DNA of 64,000 bases. Source: Neurospora crassa OR74A (Eukaryota > Ascomycota > Sordariomycetes > Sordariales > Sordariaceae). Shown here in pieces: positions 47,607-59,460 of the stretch. The position numbers were made by a program, and so were the translations under genes. Each line of letters starts with the position of its first letter. The stretch's first letter is position 1. The DNA lies in assembly GCF_000182925.2 (NCBI RefSeq), contig NC_026502.1, positions 1,240,001 through 1,304,000 of the forward strand, read 5' to 3'. A model generated the notes under the pieces. That model was given only the letters and a program-made list of their open reading frames with translations, ran no database searches and was not told the origin of the DNA.

Positions 47607-48000
47607 GAGGAAGGCGCGGCGGTTCTGTCTATAATAGGCTAGAATATAGAAAATCACCCGTCTTGGCACGTCTTGGCAGTCCCAAATAGGCAACTCTTAG
47701 CGCCAAGTAGGATACGGTTTCGATAGCATATACAAATAGTACTGTATTTAATATGTTTAAATAGTTATATCTCTACGTTAATTATATATATTAAAATATA
47801 AAAAGCTCTATTAGATAGAGTTCAATTGATTGTATATCCTATATTATTTATATTGAAATGTAGTATGAAATGCAGCGTTGTATAGTATTGCAAATAAAAT
47901 TTCGATAAATCGTTGCGTAGCCGTTCTGTAGCTCTATATACAACTATAGCCCGGGTTCCCGGCTATTTAGCAACCTAACCGTCTAGTAGTCCGATTATTT

Positions 48001-48054
48001 ATTACTCCCGGTAAGTCTATTACTCCCGGTAAGTCTGCTACTCCCAGTATATAA
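48001..48054. repeat. Three tandem 18-bp units in Helitron-2 leader
   Basis: ATTACTCCCGGTAAGTCT-type units at 48,001, 48,019 and 48,037, the RIP-altered counterpart of 17,029-17,082. Confidence 0.78.
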
Positions 48055-48497
48055 GTATACCGGCACTACTACTATTTACATTATCGCTAAATCTATTACT
48101 TTTAATTAATAATATCAATACTCTTTTATTAATATTAATACCCTTTTATTACTATAACTATTACGTAATACTTGGAATTATTTGGAATTGTTAGTATTTA
48201 TTAATTTGAAGCCTTTCAACAATTATATATTTATTTGCCCCATTGTTAGTGAACTATATTTAATTGCATATTACTACTTCCTTACTTGCGGGCCCTATTA
48301 TAGAAGGTATAATACTATTATTAACGACTACTACTCTAAGTTATCCTACTACCTTCTACCGACTTCAACCTTCTACTTTCTATTTTTTAATATTAATAAA
48401 GTAGTTGCAATACTATTCACCGGCCAACCTTACTACAAACCCAACTATTAGTTAGACCGACGGAAATTTCTACTACTTATTAGCTCCCTTCTAGAAG

Positions 48498-48550
48498 GGT
48501 ATAAGAAGTTGGCTCCCTCTATTTCTCGATTCTCAAACTCTCTCCTCTTT
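48498..48550 (+). promoter_or_regulatory. TATA-like element and CT-rich tract, Helitron-2
   Basis: GGGTATAAGAAGTTGGCTCC followed by TCTCAAACTCTCTCCTCTTT. Less changed than its surroundings relative to Helitron-1. Confidence 0.55.
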
Positions 48551-49347
48551 AATACAATATAATTAATATTTTATATTTAAAATTAACTTTAATACTTAAT
48601 CTTAGACATCTTTTACTTTCGAAATAATTTTAATTTTAATACTATTCTACAGTAGCTTGGGCTTGACTATTCGCCTATCTCGAAAACCGGCCGCTTTTCT
48701 AAATTGGCAGTTTGCGCTTAACTATTTACCTATTAATAACGTCGCTTCCTAAAGTAGCTACTCGCTACCAAAACCAAACGTTATACGAATAGTTTGGAAC
48801 CGGGTTAATTTACTTCCTTACATCTCCCTTCCTTCTATTTACTATTAATATTACTACTATAAATAAGTGTATCGGTATCTTTTATTGCCCGGCAAAACGT
48901 ATTAGTTATTAAATAGAATTGAAGAGGTGTATAAACACCTATTAGTAAGTCCCCCCCCCCCCCCCCCCCAAATAATACCTATTTGATTATTTATTAATCC
49001 TTGGCTTGTATAGATTTGCCCGCCTTTTTAATTTTATTAACCTAGTATCTTTATACTATTACCTCCTAATATCGATATTCAACATTACTACTACTCTATA
49101 TTACCCTACAGGGTATTTAATTAGTAATACGTAGGCTATCGGGGCGAAGCTGTCGGTTCGGACAATATTATTTTAGATCCTTAAAGATAAGTTATCGATA
49201 TGGATTAGGATGGTGAATACGAGAGTAATTTGGCTAGCGTAATAAAATTAATGATTCCTATTAGAATTACAACTCGTATTTAAAGTTAAATATTCTATTA
49301 TTTAGTTATTTAATTATTTAATCAATTTGTCTTTTAGTCTTTTAGTT

Positions 49348-49352
49348 AATTA
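49348..49352. repeat. 5-bp target duplication of Gypsy-2
   Basis: AATTA at 49,348-49,352 and 56,854-56,858. The unoccupied site is AATTA at 18,401-18,405 in Helitron-1. Confidence 0.92.
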
Positions 49353-49583
49353 TGTCACGGCACTGGCGGTCGTGCCTGCCGGGCAGGCACAGGACAGGCA
49401 CAGGACCGGCACCGGCACTGCCGTACCGGCGACCGGGCACGGGCACTAGGGCTCTAGGTTAAAACCCTAGACTCTACGCGCACCTTTACACATTTCCTTC
49501 TTTTCTTCTTTATCTTATAATTCTACAATAGACCTAGAATTAATATATTTAGCTTATCTCTTGTAACTACATTGTTCGTAACA
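49353..49583 (+). repeat. Gypsy-2 5' LTR
   Basis: 231 bp, starts TGTCACGG and ends CGTAACA (originally CGTGACA, as in the 3' LTR), giving 7-bp inverted ends TGTCACG/CGTGACA. The first half holds GC-rich GGCAC/GCACAGGACAGG repeats that stayed unmutated. Confidence 0.95.
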
Positions 49584-49689
49584 ATTACAAGATCAATCTA
49601 TATACTTCCAAGGAGGAAATTAAACATTCTATTATATTAAAAAACTAAAAGCAATTGTATTGTATCGCTAACTAACTTCGGTCAACCCT

Positions 49690-52050
49690 TACAATAGTAT
49701 ACACCCTAGAAAAAAAGGTAAGCTAAACCTCGCTTAAGAAATAAGGACAACAATCCGCATAGTCTAAAGTAACTACCGTTGTAAGTATTCAAACAAGTGA
49801 GGCTTAGAAGTAAGCTATTAAGGCTTAGAAAAATAAGGTTACTATTAAGTAAGTTATTTTCGATATTAATGACGTATTTATTACCCCCGAATTGGTAGTA
49901 GAGTAAAATAATACCTTCTATTATCGTTCAATAAATATTATTACTATTAAGGACAAGTAGGATACTTAGTCTCGCACCCTCAATATATCTAACTTCGATA
50001 ACGAGGAGGCCCCTAATAATATTAATAAGACTATTACGTTTTTCAATTAAGAAGTTACTATAAAGATGGCCGACGTATATTATACCTTCAAAAAGGAAGA
50101 TTTATACGTATTCCTATATACGAAAATTAGCATAATAGTTAAATATTACTCCAAAAAAGGAAACGGACCCTCCTTTACCTTCCAACCTCTTACTACGGCC
50201 GGTAAAGAGTATTAGGCTTATTACCTCGCCCAGAATAAAGCTTATTTAGGACTATTATTAATAAATTTACCTACTTTTAAGAATATCTATAAAGACCCCG
50301 CCGGTCTTAATACAATCTTTTAAGAGATTAAACTATATACTATTTTAATCGAAGTAATTCTAGCCCAATAGTAAAGCTATTAAATTATTACTATTAACCT
50401 AAATATTAATCTAAGTAAAATATACAAATATACTATAAATTTTCTTAATTATTGGAAGGCTACTAAAAATAATAATTCCGAATTCTAAAAGAAGATTACG
50501 GTCCTAGAGAATACTCTAGACAACACACGCAATAGTAGCAAAACTCCAACCACTAACGTAGAGGTTACTTAGATGTATTATAAAAACGCTATATTACTTA
50601 GAAAAGTCGAAGATCTAATTGCGGAAGTCCAAATAGGTATTAATTGCTTTAATACTGCTATAGGTAGCTATACCCGTATTAAGAACGAGTATTTAGAGGA
50701 ATAGGAGGTTTATAAGAACTATAAAAATGCTTAAGAGACTTATAACCCTAACGACTATAACGACTATAACCCCTCCCGCTTTAATTATTAAAATCCGCCC
50801 AATAGCCGGAATTTATTATTAGATTATTATAGTAATTCCCCTACTTTATTTAAGGAATATAGTAATTACCCTAAATTATTAATTAAATTAATTTAGGTTA
50901 AGGATACCTTAGTAATAATTTAGAAGGAATTAGTAATATCTATAAATAACCTCACTACTATTAAAACCTAAATTAAAGAATTAAATACTAAAGTAGCCCT
51001 TAAGGAAAGTAAAATTGTAAACTTTAATACCGTTATTACCTATTTTATTAAAGAGAATTTTAATCTACGGAAGTAAAAGAAAAAGGTTACTATCGATATA
51101 ACTCCTTAGAATTTAAATTATTTCAACCGCAACCAACCGTATTACTCGTATAAAGATAACTCCAACTATAAGGATACCCCGGGTACTACCGTATCTACCT
51201 CCTATAGTATTAACTAATTATTAACTAAGGAGAAGGATCCGCCGTATTTCTACAACGAAAAGGATAAAGATACTATATCCTTCAATATATAGTATCGTTA
51301 TATCTAAAATAAATTGAAGCTAAATACCAACTACTTTACTAATAATAAATTTAAAAAAATATATATTGAGAATTGTACTACCGGTAAAGTAGTCTAAGAT
51401 TTGGAACTATACTTAGGAGATAACCCCTACTACCTTAAGACTTTCTAGTAACTATTTAACTACTTCAAGAACGAGTACTACAACTATAATTATAAAGAGA
51501 AGGCTATCCTTAAATTTAATAAATTAAAGTTCAGAATGAATAAGGATTTTTAGGAATTTAGGAACGCCTTTATACACCTAACCGGAGAATACAATTACCC
51601 AGCAGAAACTTAGAAATAGAAATTCAATTAGAAACTTCCAACCGATATTCAAAATACCCTTCTTTTCAATTACAACGAGAATACTATCGACTTCACAGCC
51701 TTTATACATATAGCTAAGAAGTATATAGAGAATAGCTAACGTTTGTAGAAATTTAAGTATAAAAATAATAAAAATAAGAATAAAAATAAAGATAAAGACG
51801 GAAAGAATATTTTTAATAAGGCTAAAGGTTCGTTGTCCTTATCCGTAGCTAAGGGTTTGGATTCTTATTACCCTCCGAATATATCTAAGGATAAAGCTCG
51901 CAAATTATTAGAGGAAAATAAATATTTTATTTATAAATAAATTAACTATTATTTTAGGGACTATCTAAATAAGTGTAGTAACTCAAACTATATTAACGAG
52001 CTAATTAAGTAGTTTGTTCGTAAAACTAAAGCGGAAAAGTCGAAAAACTA
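49690..52050 (+). pseudogene. Gypsy-2 gag
   Basis: Capsid/nucleocapsid polyprotein. The open register runs to KAEKSKN* near 52,050; the start near 49,690-49,720 has no preserved ATG. The capsid core reads DPPYFYNEKDKD, NYFTNNKFKKIYIEN, FNYFKNEYYNYNYKEKA, KDF*EFRNAFIHL. A basic KNKNKNKDKD stretch follows, then the zinc knuckle at 51,923-51,964 reading YFIYK*INYYFRDY, where CF.C...H...DC is expected. All four metal ligands read Tyr (TGY/CAY to TAY). Confidence 0.85.
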
Positions 52051-52099
52051 ACTACCTTAGGAATTGTAAATTCCCTCCTAAGGATTAAATTAATTTATA

Positions 52100-55000
52100 A
52101 TTATCTAATTAAATCAGCGATAAGAGTAATAAAGGTAAATAAAGATTTCTTAAATAATTATTTAGGAAGGGAGGTACTACTCACCTCTTATACTATAGTA
52201 AGCAATAGCAAAATATTATTTACCAACGATACACTTATTAATTTAGGAACAAATAGAAATATCTTTATAAACTATAATTTTACTAATCAACTAATTAATA
52301 AAGTTAATATAAAATAATTATAAGGGTTCAAACTATATACTATTAGAGGATATAATAATTAATATAGTAAAACGATCGATTAATGCCTACGTAGTATATT
52401 TAAGGTCTAAAACTACATTCTCTTTAATAAAATTATAATTATTATCAATTCGGAATATAACCTTATCCTAGGGAAGTATTAGATATAAAGGCATTGGGTC
52501 TTAGTAAATGCTATTAATTACTTTCTAATCTTCCCCGAAATTAAGGAAGAAGAAGAAGCGGCCGAGAAGGCTAGGAGGACCTTAGAAAGGATTATTTATT
52601 ACATTTAAGAATTAGAAATTATACTAATACTACGGAACGATAAAAATACTCCCTCTATTCTACAACGCCCCGTTAATTTATTCGAAGAATTTAAAGAACA
52701 GTTAGGCTATAAAGGAGAATCCGAAGTCCTTACAAAGATAGAACGAACCCTCCATAATTAAAAACTACCTTCGGTAGGAGAAGACGAAATCCTACCTACC
52801 CGCCGGTAGTATATTGCAATACTAAATAAAAAACGTAAGAACGATCCCTATTAGGGAGAAGATACTCGAGGGAAGTATAGGTTCAAACGGAATAGTATCG
52901 GCTAATATAAGTATTACAACAATTTAACTATCGTAAGTATTAAAGCCTTCCTCCAATTTGCTATAAAAGAATATATAGGAATTATTAATCTATATAAATT
53001 GGATTAATTTATTAAAAACTAATAACATAAAGATAAATAATTCGTAGAAGACGAAAAAGAATTAAAGGAACGAATAAAGTAGGAAGTCCTAGAATACGCC
53101 TACCAATACCTTAACGTCTTTAATAAGAAGTAATCCGATACCCTACCTAAATACCGACTAAACGACTATAAAATTAAATTGGAGAATAATTCGCGCCCAA
53201 AAGAACTCGGCTATAGTCTATTATATAAAATAATAATCAATAAGCTAGAAGCCTATAGGAAATATATTAATAAAGCTCTAGCGAAAAGTTTTATTAAAAG
53301 TAGTTTAATACTATAGGTGGTACCGATTTTATTTGCTCCTAAAATTAATAATAGATTACGTTTCTACGTAGACTACTAGAAATTTAACACTATTATTCGG
53401 AAGGACTATTACCTACTACCGCTTATTAAAAAAATAATTATTTGTATTAACTAAACTAAAATCTTTACGAAGATTAATATTCAATAAGTATTCTACAAAA
53501 TTAAAATATATCCAAACAATAAAGAATTAACAACTTTCAAGATTCGCTATAGCGCATACAAGTATAAAGTATTACCCTTCAGTTTAATTAATAGACCATC
53601 TACCTTCTAATAATATATTAATAATACCCTAATAGGTTATTTCAACGACTTCTATAGTACATATATTAATAATATTCTAATCTTCTCTAATAGTTTAAAA
53701 GAGTATAGGATTTATATAAAGAAAGTATTAACCCGCTTAGAGGCAGCCGGTCTATAGGCTAACTTAGATAAATATAAATTCTATATTGAAAAGATAAAGT
53801 TCCTCGGCTTTATTATTAGGAAAGATAGAGTTGCCGTCGACCCCTAAAAAATCGCTATTATATAGAATTGGCAGGCCCCTACAAACGTTCGAGGAGTATA
53901 GTCCTTCCTTAGATTCTATAACTTCTATAGGAAGTTTGTAAAAGATTATAGCTGGGTAGCGAAGCTATTGATAGTGCTTACTAAAAAAAGGGAAGAGTAT
54001 AATTAGAATAATAATTATTAGACGGCTTTTAAAGAATTGAAGGTAAGATTGCTAAGCGCGCCTATCCTAGTATACTTTAAATACAACCGCCCTATAAGGG
54101 TTAAAATAAATACCTTTAATAGTATTATTACTAAAGTTCTTTCCTAAGAAGTTTATAGTAAATAGAAACCGGTAGCCTTCTTCTTAAAAATAATATATAA
54201 AATAGAATATAACTATTCTATTTATAATAAGGAGTTTATAACTATTATTTAGGCCTTACAATACTAAAAGGTAAAGCTCGTTAAACTCTAGAATCCTTTC
54301 TTAATTATTACAAACTACAAAACTTTAAAATATTTTAGTACGAAGCGTTTACTTAATTTACACTAAGCTGGATAAGCTGAATTCTTCGTATAATATTATT
54401 TCGTAATCTCTTACTAGCTAAGTAAAGAGAATAAGACGGTTAACGCTTTATCGAAGAAGTTAGAAGACTTGAAGACCTAAAAAGCGAAATAGGACGCTTA
54501 TTATACTATTTATATTTTTAAAACCCTCGAAGACAGTACAATAACCTACTCCAATAATTTACTAACCGTATTTACAATTAAAGTAAACCTATCTATTATA
54601 GCTATCGATACAGTAATTATAGAAGTCGATCCAAAAGTTGCTAGATAGTCAGCGGGGGGCGAACTACTATTAAGTAATAATATATTGGAAGGGTATATCC
54701 TACTAAATTAACTAATTTTAAAGAATAAGACTAATATCGAGTTCGAGATTTATTAAGATATATTTCGTCGGGGGGAAGGCGGATACTAATTCGTTACGTA
54801 CAATAAGATTTTAATATAATATAGTAAATTAATAGTACTACTAAGAATTTTAAGGGTATAAATAATCTACGAATTGTATATAAAGATTATAACAGTATAC
54901 CTAGGCTGTAATAAAACCCAACGATTAGTATTTACTTAATATTAATAGTTAGGGATAATTAGGGACGTAAATCGCTATATCGCTAATTATATAATATATT

Positions 55001-56289
55001 ATACTTCGAAGGTCCTACGTAATAAGATACTAGGCGAGTTACACCCTTTCTTACTAATAGACTAATTATAGTAATACTTAATAATAGACTTCAAATCTAT
55101 ACCGAAGGACCGCTAGGGGTTTAATAACGTACTAGTAATAATAAATTAATTAAATAAAACGTTATAAATTATACCCTACTATACTAATATTATAGTATAT
55201 AATATAGTAAAATTATATTACGAGGGACTATATTATATTTATAGACTACTACGGGAAATAGTATCCAACCGGGGGCTATAATTTATTACCGATTTTACTA
55301 ACGAACTTACAAAAATCCTTAATATTAAATAGAGATTAGCTTTATTCGGATATAGCTAGATAGCCGGCTAAGTAGAGATTATAAATAAATATTTGGACTA
55401 AAAACTCTACCTATTCGTCAACTACTTCTAGAACAATTAATCGGAAACTATACCGGCTATAAATACTATATAGATAGGAATGCTATATAAGAACCTAAGC
55501 GGTATATAACCTTATAAAATTTTACGGGGGTTCCCTATATTTAATACCCTAAATTGGGAAGTAAGGACTAACTTAATATAATTATTAATTTGCGAGAGGC
55601 TTAATCGGGGCGAAGCCTAAGAGATAGTTAAAAGAATATAAAATTATATTACTAAAGTAAAGGAGTTTATTATCGCCTCTTAAAAGCATATAATAGAATA
55701 AACCAATTAATATTAACGCCCGCCTAATTTTAATATAGGGGACAAAATTTTTATTATTAAACGAAGAGAATTATCCAATAAACCCAATTATAAATTCAAT
55801 TTCCTATTTATAAACCGTTAATTTATTATTAAAGAAAAATATAAATATTCCTTCCAATTCGAAGTTCCGGAGGGATAGTAAGGAATAAATATTTTTTACA
55901 CGGATCGATTAAAGAAGTACTTAAATAACCCGCTACTTAAGTAATAAATAGAAGAACCTACTAGTAAATACATTAAAAATAATATCGAATAGGAAGTGGA
56001 GGCTATACTATTATTTAAGGTATACCGAAGTAAATTGTAATACTGGGTTAGTTAGAAAGGATATAACCCGGATCCGAAATTCTACAATATATAGAACTTT
56101 AAGAATTCACCCCGCTTCCTTAAAATTTTCTACGAAGAGTACCTTAAACAACTAGAACCGCCGAAGCGATTGGATTATTAACTCCAAATAGCTAAGGCGG
56201 AAGAGTTGGATATAGACTACAACAACAATAATATCCCGGTACGGATAGGGATAAAAAGGATAAAGCGCTACGTTAGGGCGAGGAAATAA
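52100..56289 (+). pseudogene. Gypsy-2 pol with chromodomain
   Basis: In one register: a protease-like region ending YNLILGKYQI (52,440-52,490) and NAINYFLIFPEIKEEEEAAE; RT from 53,260 with VPILFAPKINNRLRFYVDY, LPFSLINRPSTF, and YINNILIFS near 53,660 (both catalytic Asp read Asn); KFLGFIIRKDRVAVDP; RNase H 54,060-54,400; integrase 54,900-55,500 (SNRGLQFITDF, ...FGYSQIAGQVE). A chromodomain at about 56,010-56,170 (YRSKLQYWVSQKGYNPDPKF) ends at RVRARK-type residues and TAA 56,287-56,289. Chromodomain integrases target heterochromatin, fitting the location. Confidence 0.9.
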
Positions 56290-56622
56290 TTTGAAGGCGA
56301 TAGTATATTTTTTTTATTAAGGGAAAGATAATTAGAGGAGGGTAATTTGAAGAATAATCGGGAGTTAGTTATTTAATATACTATAGTAGATAATTAGTAC
56401 AATTAGGAAAGGCGCGGGGGCCCGGAACTAATTAATTAATTAGAAACCTAAGGATACCCCCCCTCTATTTAGAAAACAACCGTATTCGAACTAAAATAAT
56501 AGCGATTTTTTTATATATTTTAATTAGAGGAAAGAATAGGCCGCAGCCCCACTTTGCATATATAATAACTTTTTAATATTTTTGCACAACTCGGGACGAA
56601 TCTTTTTCTACCGGAGGGGTAA
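56290..56622 (+). other. Gypsy-2 3' untranslated region
   Basis: Non-coding stretch from the pol stop to the 3' LTR, ending in the polypurine tract GGAGGGGTAA. Nothing else is seen. Confidence 0.7.
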
Positions 56623-56853
56623 TATTACAGCACTAGCAGTCGTACCTACCGGGTAGGTACAGGACAGGCACAGGACCGGCACCGGTACTACCGTACCGGC
56701 GACCGGGCACGGGCACCAGGGCTCTGGGTCAAAACCCCAGACTCTACGCGCACCTTTGCACGTTTCCTTCTTTTCTTCTTTATCTTGTAATTCTACAATA
56801 GACCTGGAATCAACGTGTTTAGCTTGTCTCTCGTGACCACGTCGCTCGTGACA
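56623..56853 (+). repeat. Gypsy-2 3' LTR
   Basis: 231 bp, begins TATTACAG (from TGTCACGG by RIP) and ends CGTGACA. RIP is unevenly placed: the two LTRs are mutated in different parts, and differences seen by eye are transitions. Confidence 0.95.
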
Positions 56854-56858
56854 AATTA

Positions 56859-57849
56859 ATTATTTTATTAAATAATTTAGTTTTTTAGTTATTTAGTTAT
56901 TTAGTTAATTAAATAAGTATTTATTTAAAATGGAGTTCAATTTAAGTTAAGAGCCGCCTCACGGTAACTAAGAGCAAAGCCAGCCGGGTCCTATATTTAT
57001 TCGGTAATATACTAATTGTAGTAAAACCAAATTAATATTAATATTTATTAGTAAGAATAATCCAAACCTTTTTACAGTTATTTATAACGTTTGCTGTAAT
57101 AAATGTATTTTGGTAAATTACTCTCTTCTTGATCATTATTATTACTTAATCTATTATCTCCTTTCCTATTAGTTAATTAATTAACCGGTATTATTTATTT
57201 AGCGGTAAATTCTTTAAAATATATAAATCCTATTAATAGAATCCTAGTATACCGTATCGTTTTACTACCTACGGGTGAATAGGATGCTTATTTGTGGGTA
57301 ATATTACAATCCGAACCGTAGGGGGTTACAAGTGCGATTTAAATAATACTGGCTGGCTATTAGTAGTAGGCTATATTTTAAATAATTAACCTTTTACTTT
57401 TTTATAGAATCGATTTTAATAATATTGAATAGTATTAAGCTTACGATTTGCTACTAGTCCTAATACTACTAATCCTAATACTGCTAATTTTACTATCCTT
57501 AATCCCTCTATTAATAATAAACGAAGTTCCGAAGCTACTTTAATATTATTATTGGAAGATACTTGTACCCGACCCTACAATAGGAGACTTACATTCTTAG
57601 AAGTTATAGAGTATTTTAATAATATCTTTTACTAATAAGTCTAGGAGAATCTACCCCCTTAGTAAATCTAGCAATTTAAACTTCAGTAATTTGTATAGCC
57701 TCAATAACCTGTATAGCCTTAATAACCGTAATCGTAACTATAATTCCTAGTATTTCAATATTTAAATCCCTATTAATATTTTAATAGTAAGGATATTAAT
57801 ATTTCTATATAAGAGTTACTCGACTTTAAACGATAGTAATAATAGTAAT
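56859..57849 (+). pseudogene. Helitron-2 leader end and RepHel N-terminal part
   Basis: Collinear with Helitron-1 18,406-19,162 and 22,295-22,400, without MULE-1. It carries the empty MULE-1 site at 57,659-57,666. The coding register is unclear because of RIP; low-complexity Asn/Thr/Ser codons match the Helitron-1 N-terminus. Confidence 0.5.
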
Positions 57850-58476
57850 TAATTATCTTATTCCCTATACTATAACTATAGCGCCTTATTGGCATAGGGT
57901 CCTTCTCCAGTTCTCTGGAGGGGAAAACCGTACGGTATTAAGTACCGCCGGATAAAAACCCCTAACTCTATCTCGGTCGTAGTTCTCTACACCGCTCTTA
58001 CTTTACTTATAACTATAATAATTCTTACCTACCGCTATAGCGAATTAATTTTGTCTCTCCTACTATTATATTATTTTAATATTAAAATAATAAGGATAAT
58101 AGGAATAGGACTAGATTAGGCGTACTACTTCTTTTATTGCCTTTCTATTTTACTCCCTACTATTCTTTCCTCCGCCTTCTCCCCGCTTCCCTATCCTATT
58201 TCTCTATTTATTACCCTACCTCTCCATCTCCTTATCCTATTTACAAATACCTCCTCCTTATTATTTATTTTATTACCCTACGGATTTTCCTCTATTTATA
58301 ATAACGCAAAAACCCCCTTCCTTCGTTTATATAATCCCCTACGTAATATTCCTTCTTAATCTTCCTTCTCTTTTTTCCCTATTATAACTTCTCATAAAAT
58401 AATTTCCTCCGGCCGTTATCGCCCTAGTCCAATTAATTTAACCTCTAATATAGAGGGTCCCTCCCTTAATACGTCC
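57850..58476 (-). mobile_element. LINE-D relative, inverted 3' fragment
   Basis: The reverse complement aligns with LINE-D (10,018-10,647) over nearly its full length, including TCCAGTTCTCTGGAG and the ACGGT..GCCGGAT motif. It is more RIP-altered than LINE-D. The same 5' truncation point in both suggests a short non-autonomous form or a shared 5' end. A target duplication was not resolved. Confidence 0.65.
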
Positions 58477-58730
58477 CTAGGCCTTATATTCCTTATAATT
58501 ATACTTTTAGAGCCTACGTTCCTTATTTATACCTTTTATAACTTCCTTAATAATTATCCTCCTCCGAAATAGTATAGCTTCCTTCTTCATCCTCCTCGGC
58601 CCTTATATTAATTTAATTAATATTATTTGTAAAATTCCTTACCTTTATTATATTTTAGATTTTACCTCCGTCTTATATAATAATAAATTTAATTCCCCTA
58701 ACGATTTCTATAAAATTATTACTAAGAAGG
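58477..58730 (+). pseudogene. Helitron-2 RepHel fragment before Gypsy-3
   Basis: Presumed continuation of the Helitron-2 frame (reads ...YILDFTSVLYNNKFNSPNDF without stops). No motif is recognised. Cut at 58,730 by the Gypsy-3 LTR; GAAGG at 58,726-58,730 would be its target duplication if repeated beyond the window. Confidence 0.4.
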
Positions 58731-58920
58731 TGTGGGATGAACGGCACGATGGATGTAAATGGTCTGAATGTATTGTCTTCTCTAGAATCTCCCTGCTGTC
58801 CGGATGTATTGCCGCACCAGGTTTTATACCCAATAAGCGGGCGGATGAACGCCCCATCGAACTTACCCAGTGCCTGCCCAGCAGTCGTCCCGACTGTCAA
58901 CCTAGGCTGCTCCTCTCACA
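58731..58920 (-). repeat. Gypsy-3 3' LTR
   Basis: 190 bp, TGTGGGATGAACGGCACGAT...CTCCTCTCACA. The minus strand has a TATA box (GGGTATAAAACC). Followed by the same ATACCCCCTCC polypurine complement as Gypsy-1. Little RIP. Short open frames across it are incidental. Confidence 0.9.
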
Positions 58921-59460
58921 ATACCCCCTCCATAATAATAATCGTCCCGATCATCTCTAAGTATATGAAAGTGGGTAGTCTTTAATATAACTATAAGAGT
59001 AGCCATTGTAATTCGTAGTATAGTGTTATAAGGGAAAGGAAAAGAAAAGAAAAATTGAAAAGGAAATATTATTTATCGGTCAGTAAAGTTATTAGTCGAT
59101 TGTACCCCCTTATTCCGGGCAATGAGATCACAAGTAAACAGCACTAAAGGCCACGTTCCACGCAACAATCGAACACCGCAGCGTTATCCCAAATAATAAT
59201 TATCCTTTATAGAAAGACTATCGATAATACGCCCGATTAACAATAAGGAAATAAAAAGGAAATAGTATTCAACCGGACAATAGCTATTAAATAAATAGCC
59301 CTAGCTGAGAATGAGAGGGATAGAGGAAAGAAAAAGGAACTTCGATATTATTATTAAGAGCCGTACTAACGTTATCCTCTAAGCGGGATAATTTGAAGAG
59401 TAGTCAATTACGCGTAACGTAATATCTTATAATAATTGCTTAGAAGCGTATAGAATACTT
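58921..59460 (-). other. Gypsy-3 3' untranslated region
   Basis: Polypurine tract next to the LTR, then AT-rich sequence collinear with 23,918-24,366. Bases ~59,080-59,190 have normal composition and no clear match in Gypsy-1. Confidence 0.55.

Larger units (their letters stand above)
16661..47623 (+). mobile_element. Helitron-1, interrupted by four other elements
   Basis: This plus-strand Helitron has about 9.5 kb of its own sequence, left in four blocks: 16,661-19,162, 22,287-23,698, 38,601-39,928 and 43,240-47,623. The blocks are separated by MULE-1, Gypsy-1 (with MULE-2) and LINE-C. In each case the protein frame resumes across the insertion. Its first 2.7 kb are repeated in Helitron-2, which starts at 47,624 with the same TCTGT-TATAATAGG sequence, so the 5' end is fixed by comparison. 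The 3' end is inferred to be the junction at 47,623. Confidence 0.8.
49353..56853 (+). mobile_element. Gypsy-2, complete Ty3/gypsy chromovirus-type element
   Basis: A 7,501-bp element with two 231-bp LTRs, 5-bp target duplication, gag, and pol with RT before integrase and a C-terminal chromodomain. A polypurine tract (ACCGGAGGGGTAA) sits before the 3' LTR. Its frame is unusually readable despite many RIP stops at Gln. Inserted in the Helitron-2 leader. Confidence 0.95.
47624..58730 (+). mobile_element. Helitron-2, same family as Helitron-1, head to tail
   Basis: Begins TCTGTCTATAATAGG like Helitron-1 and is collinear with it for ~2.7 kb (47,624-49,352 plus 56,854-57,830). Interrupted by Gypsy-2, the LINE-D relative and Gypsy-3; the RepHel body would lie beyond the window. 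In order it carries the 18-bp triple repeat (48,001-48,054), TATA-like element (48,498) and poly-C run (48,951-48,969). Confidence 0.8.

Noticed and set aside
58730-58985. Overlapping open frames on both strands in the Gypsy-3 LTR
   Set aside because: The low-RIP LTR simply lacks stops; the frames cross the LTR end and overlap each other.
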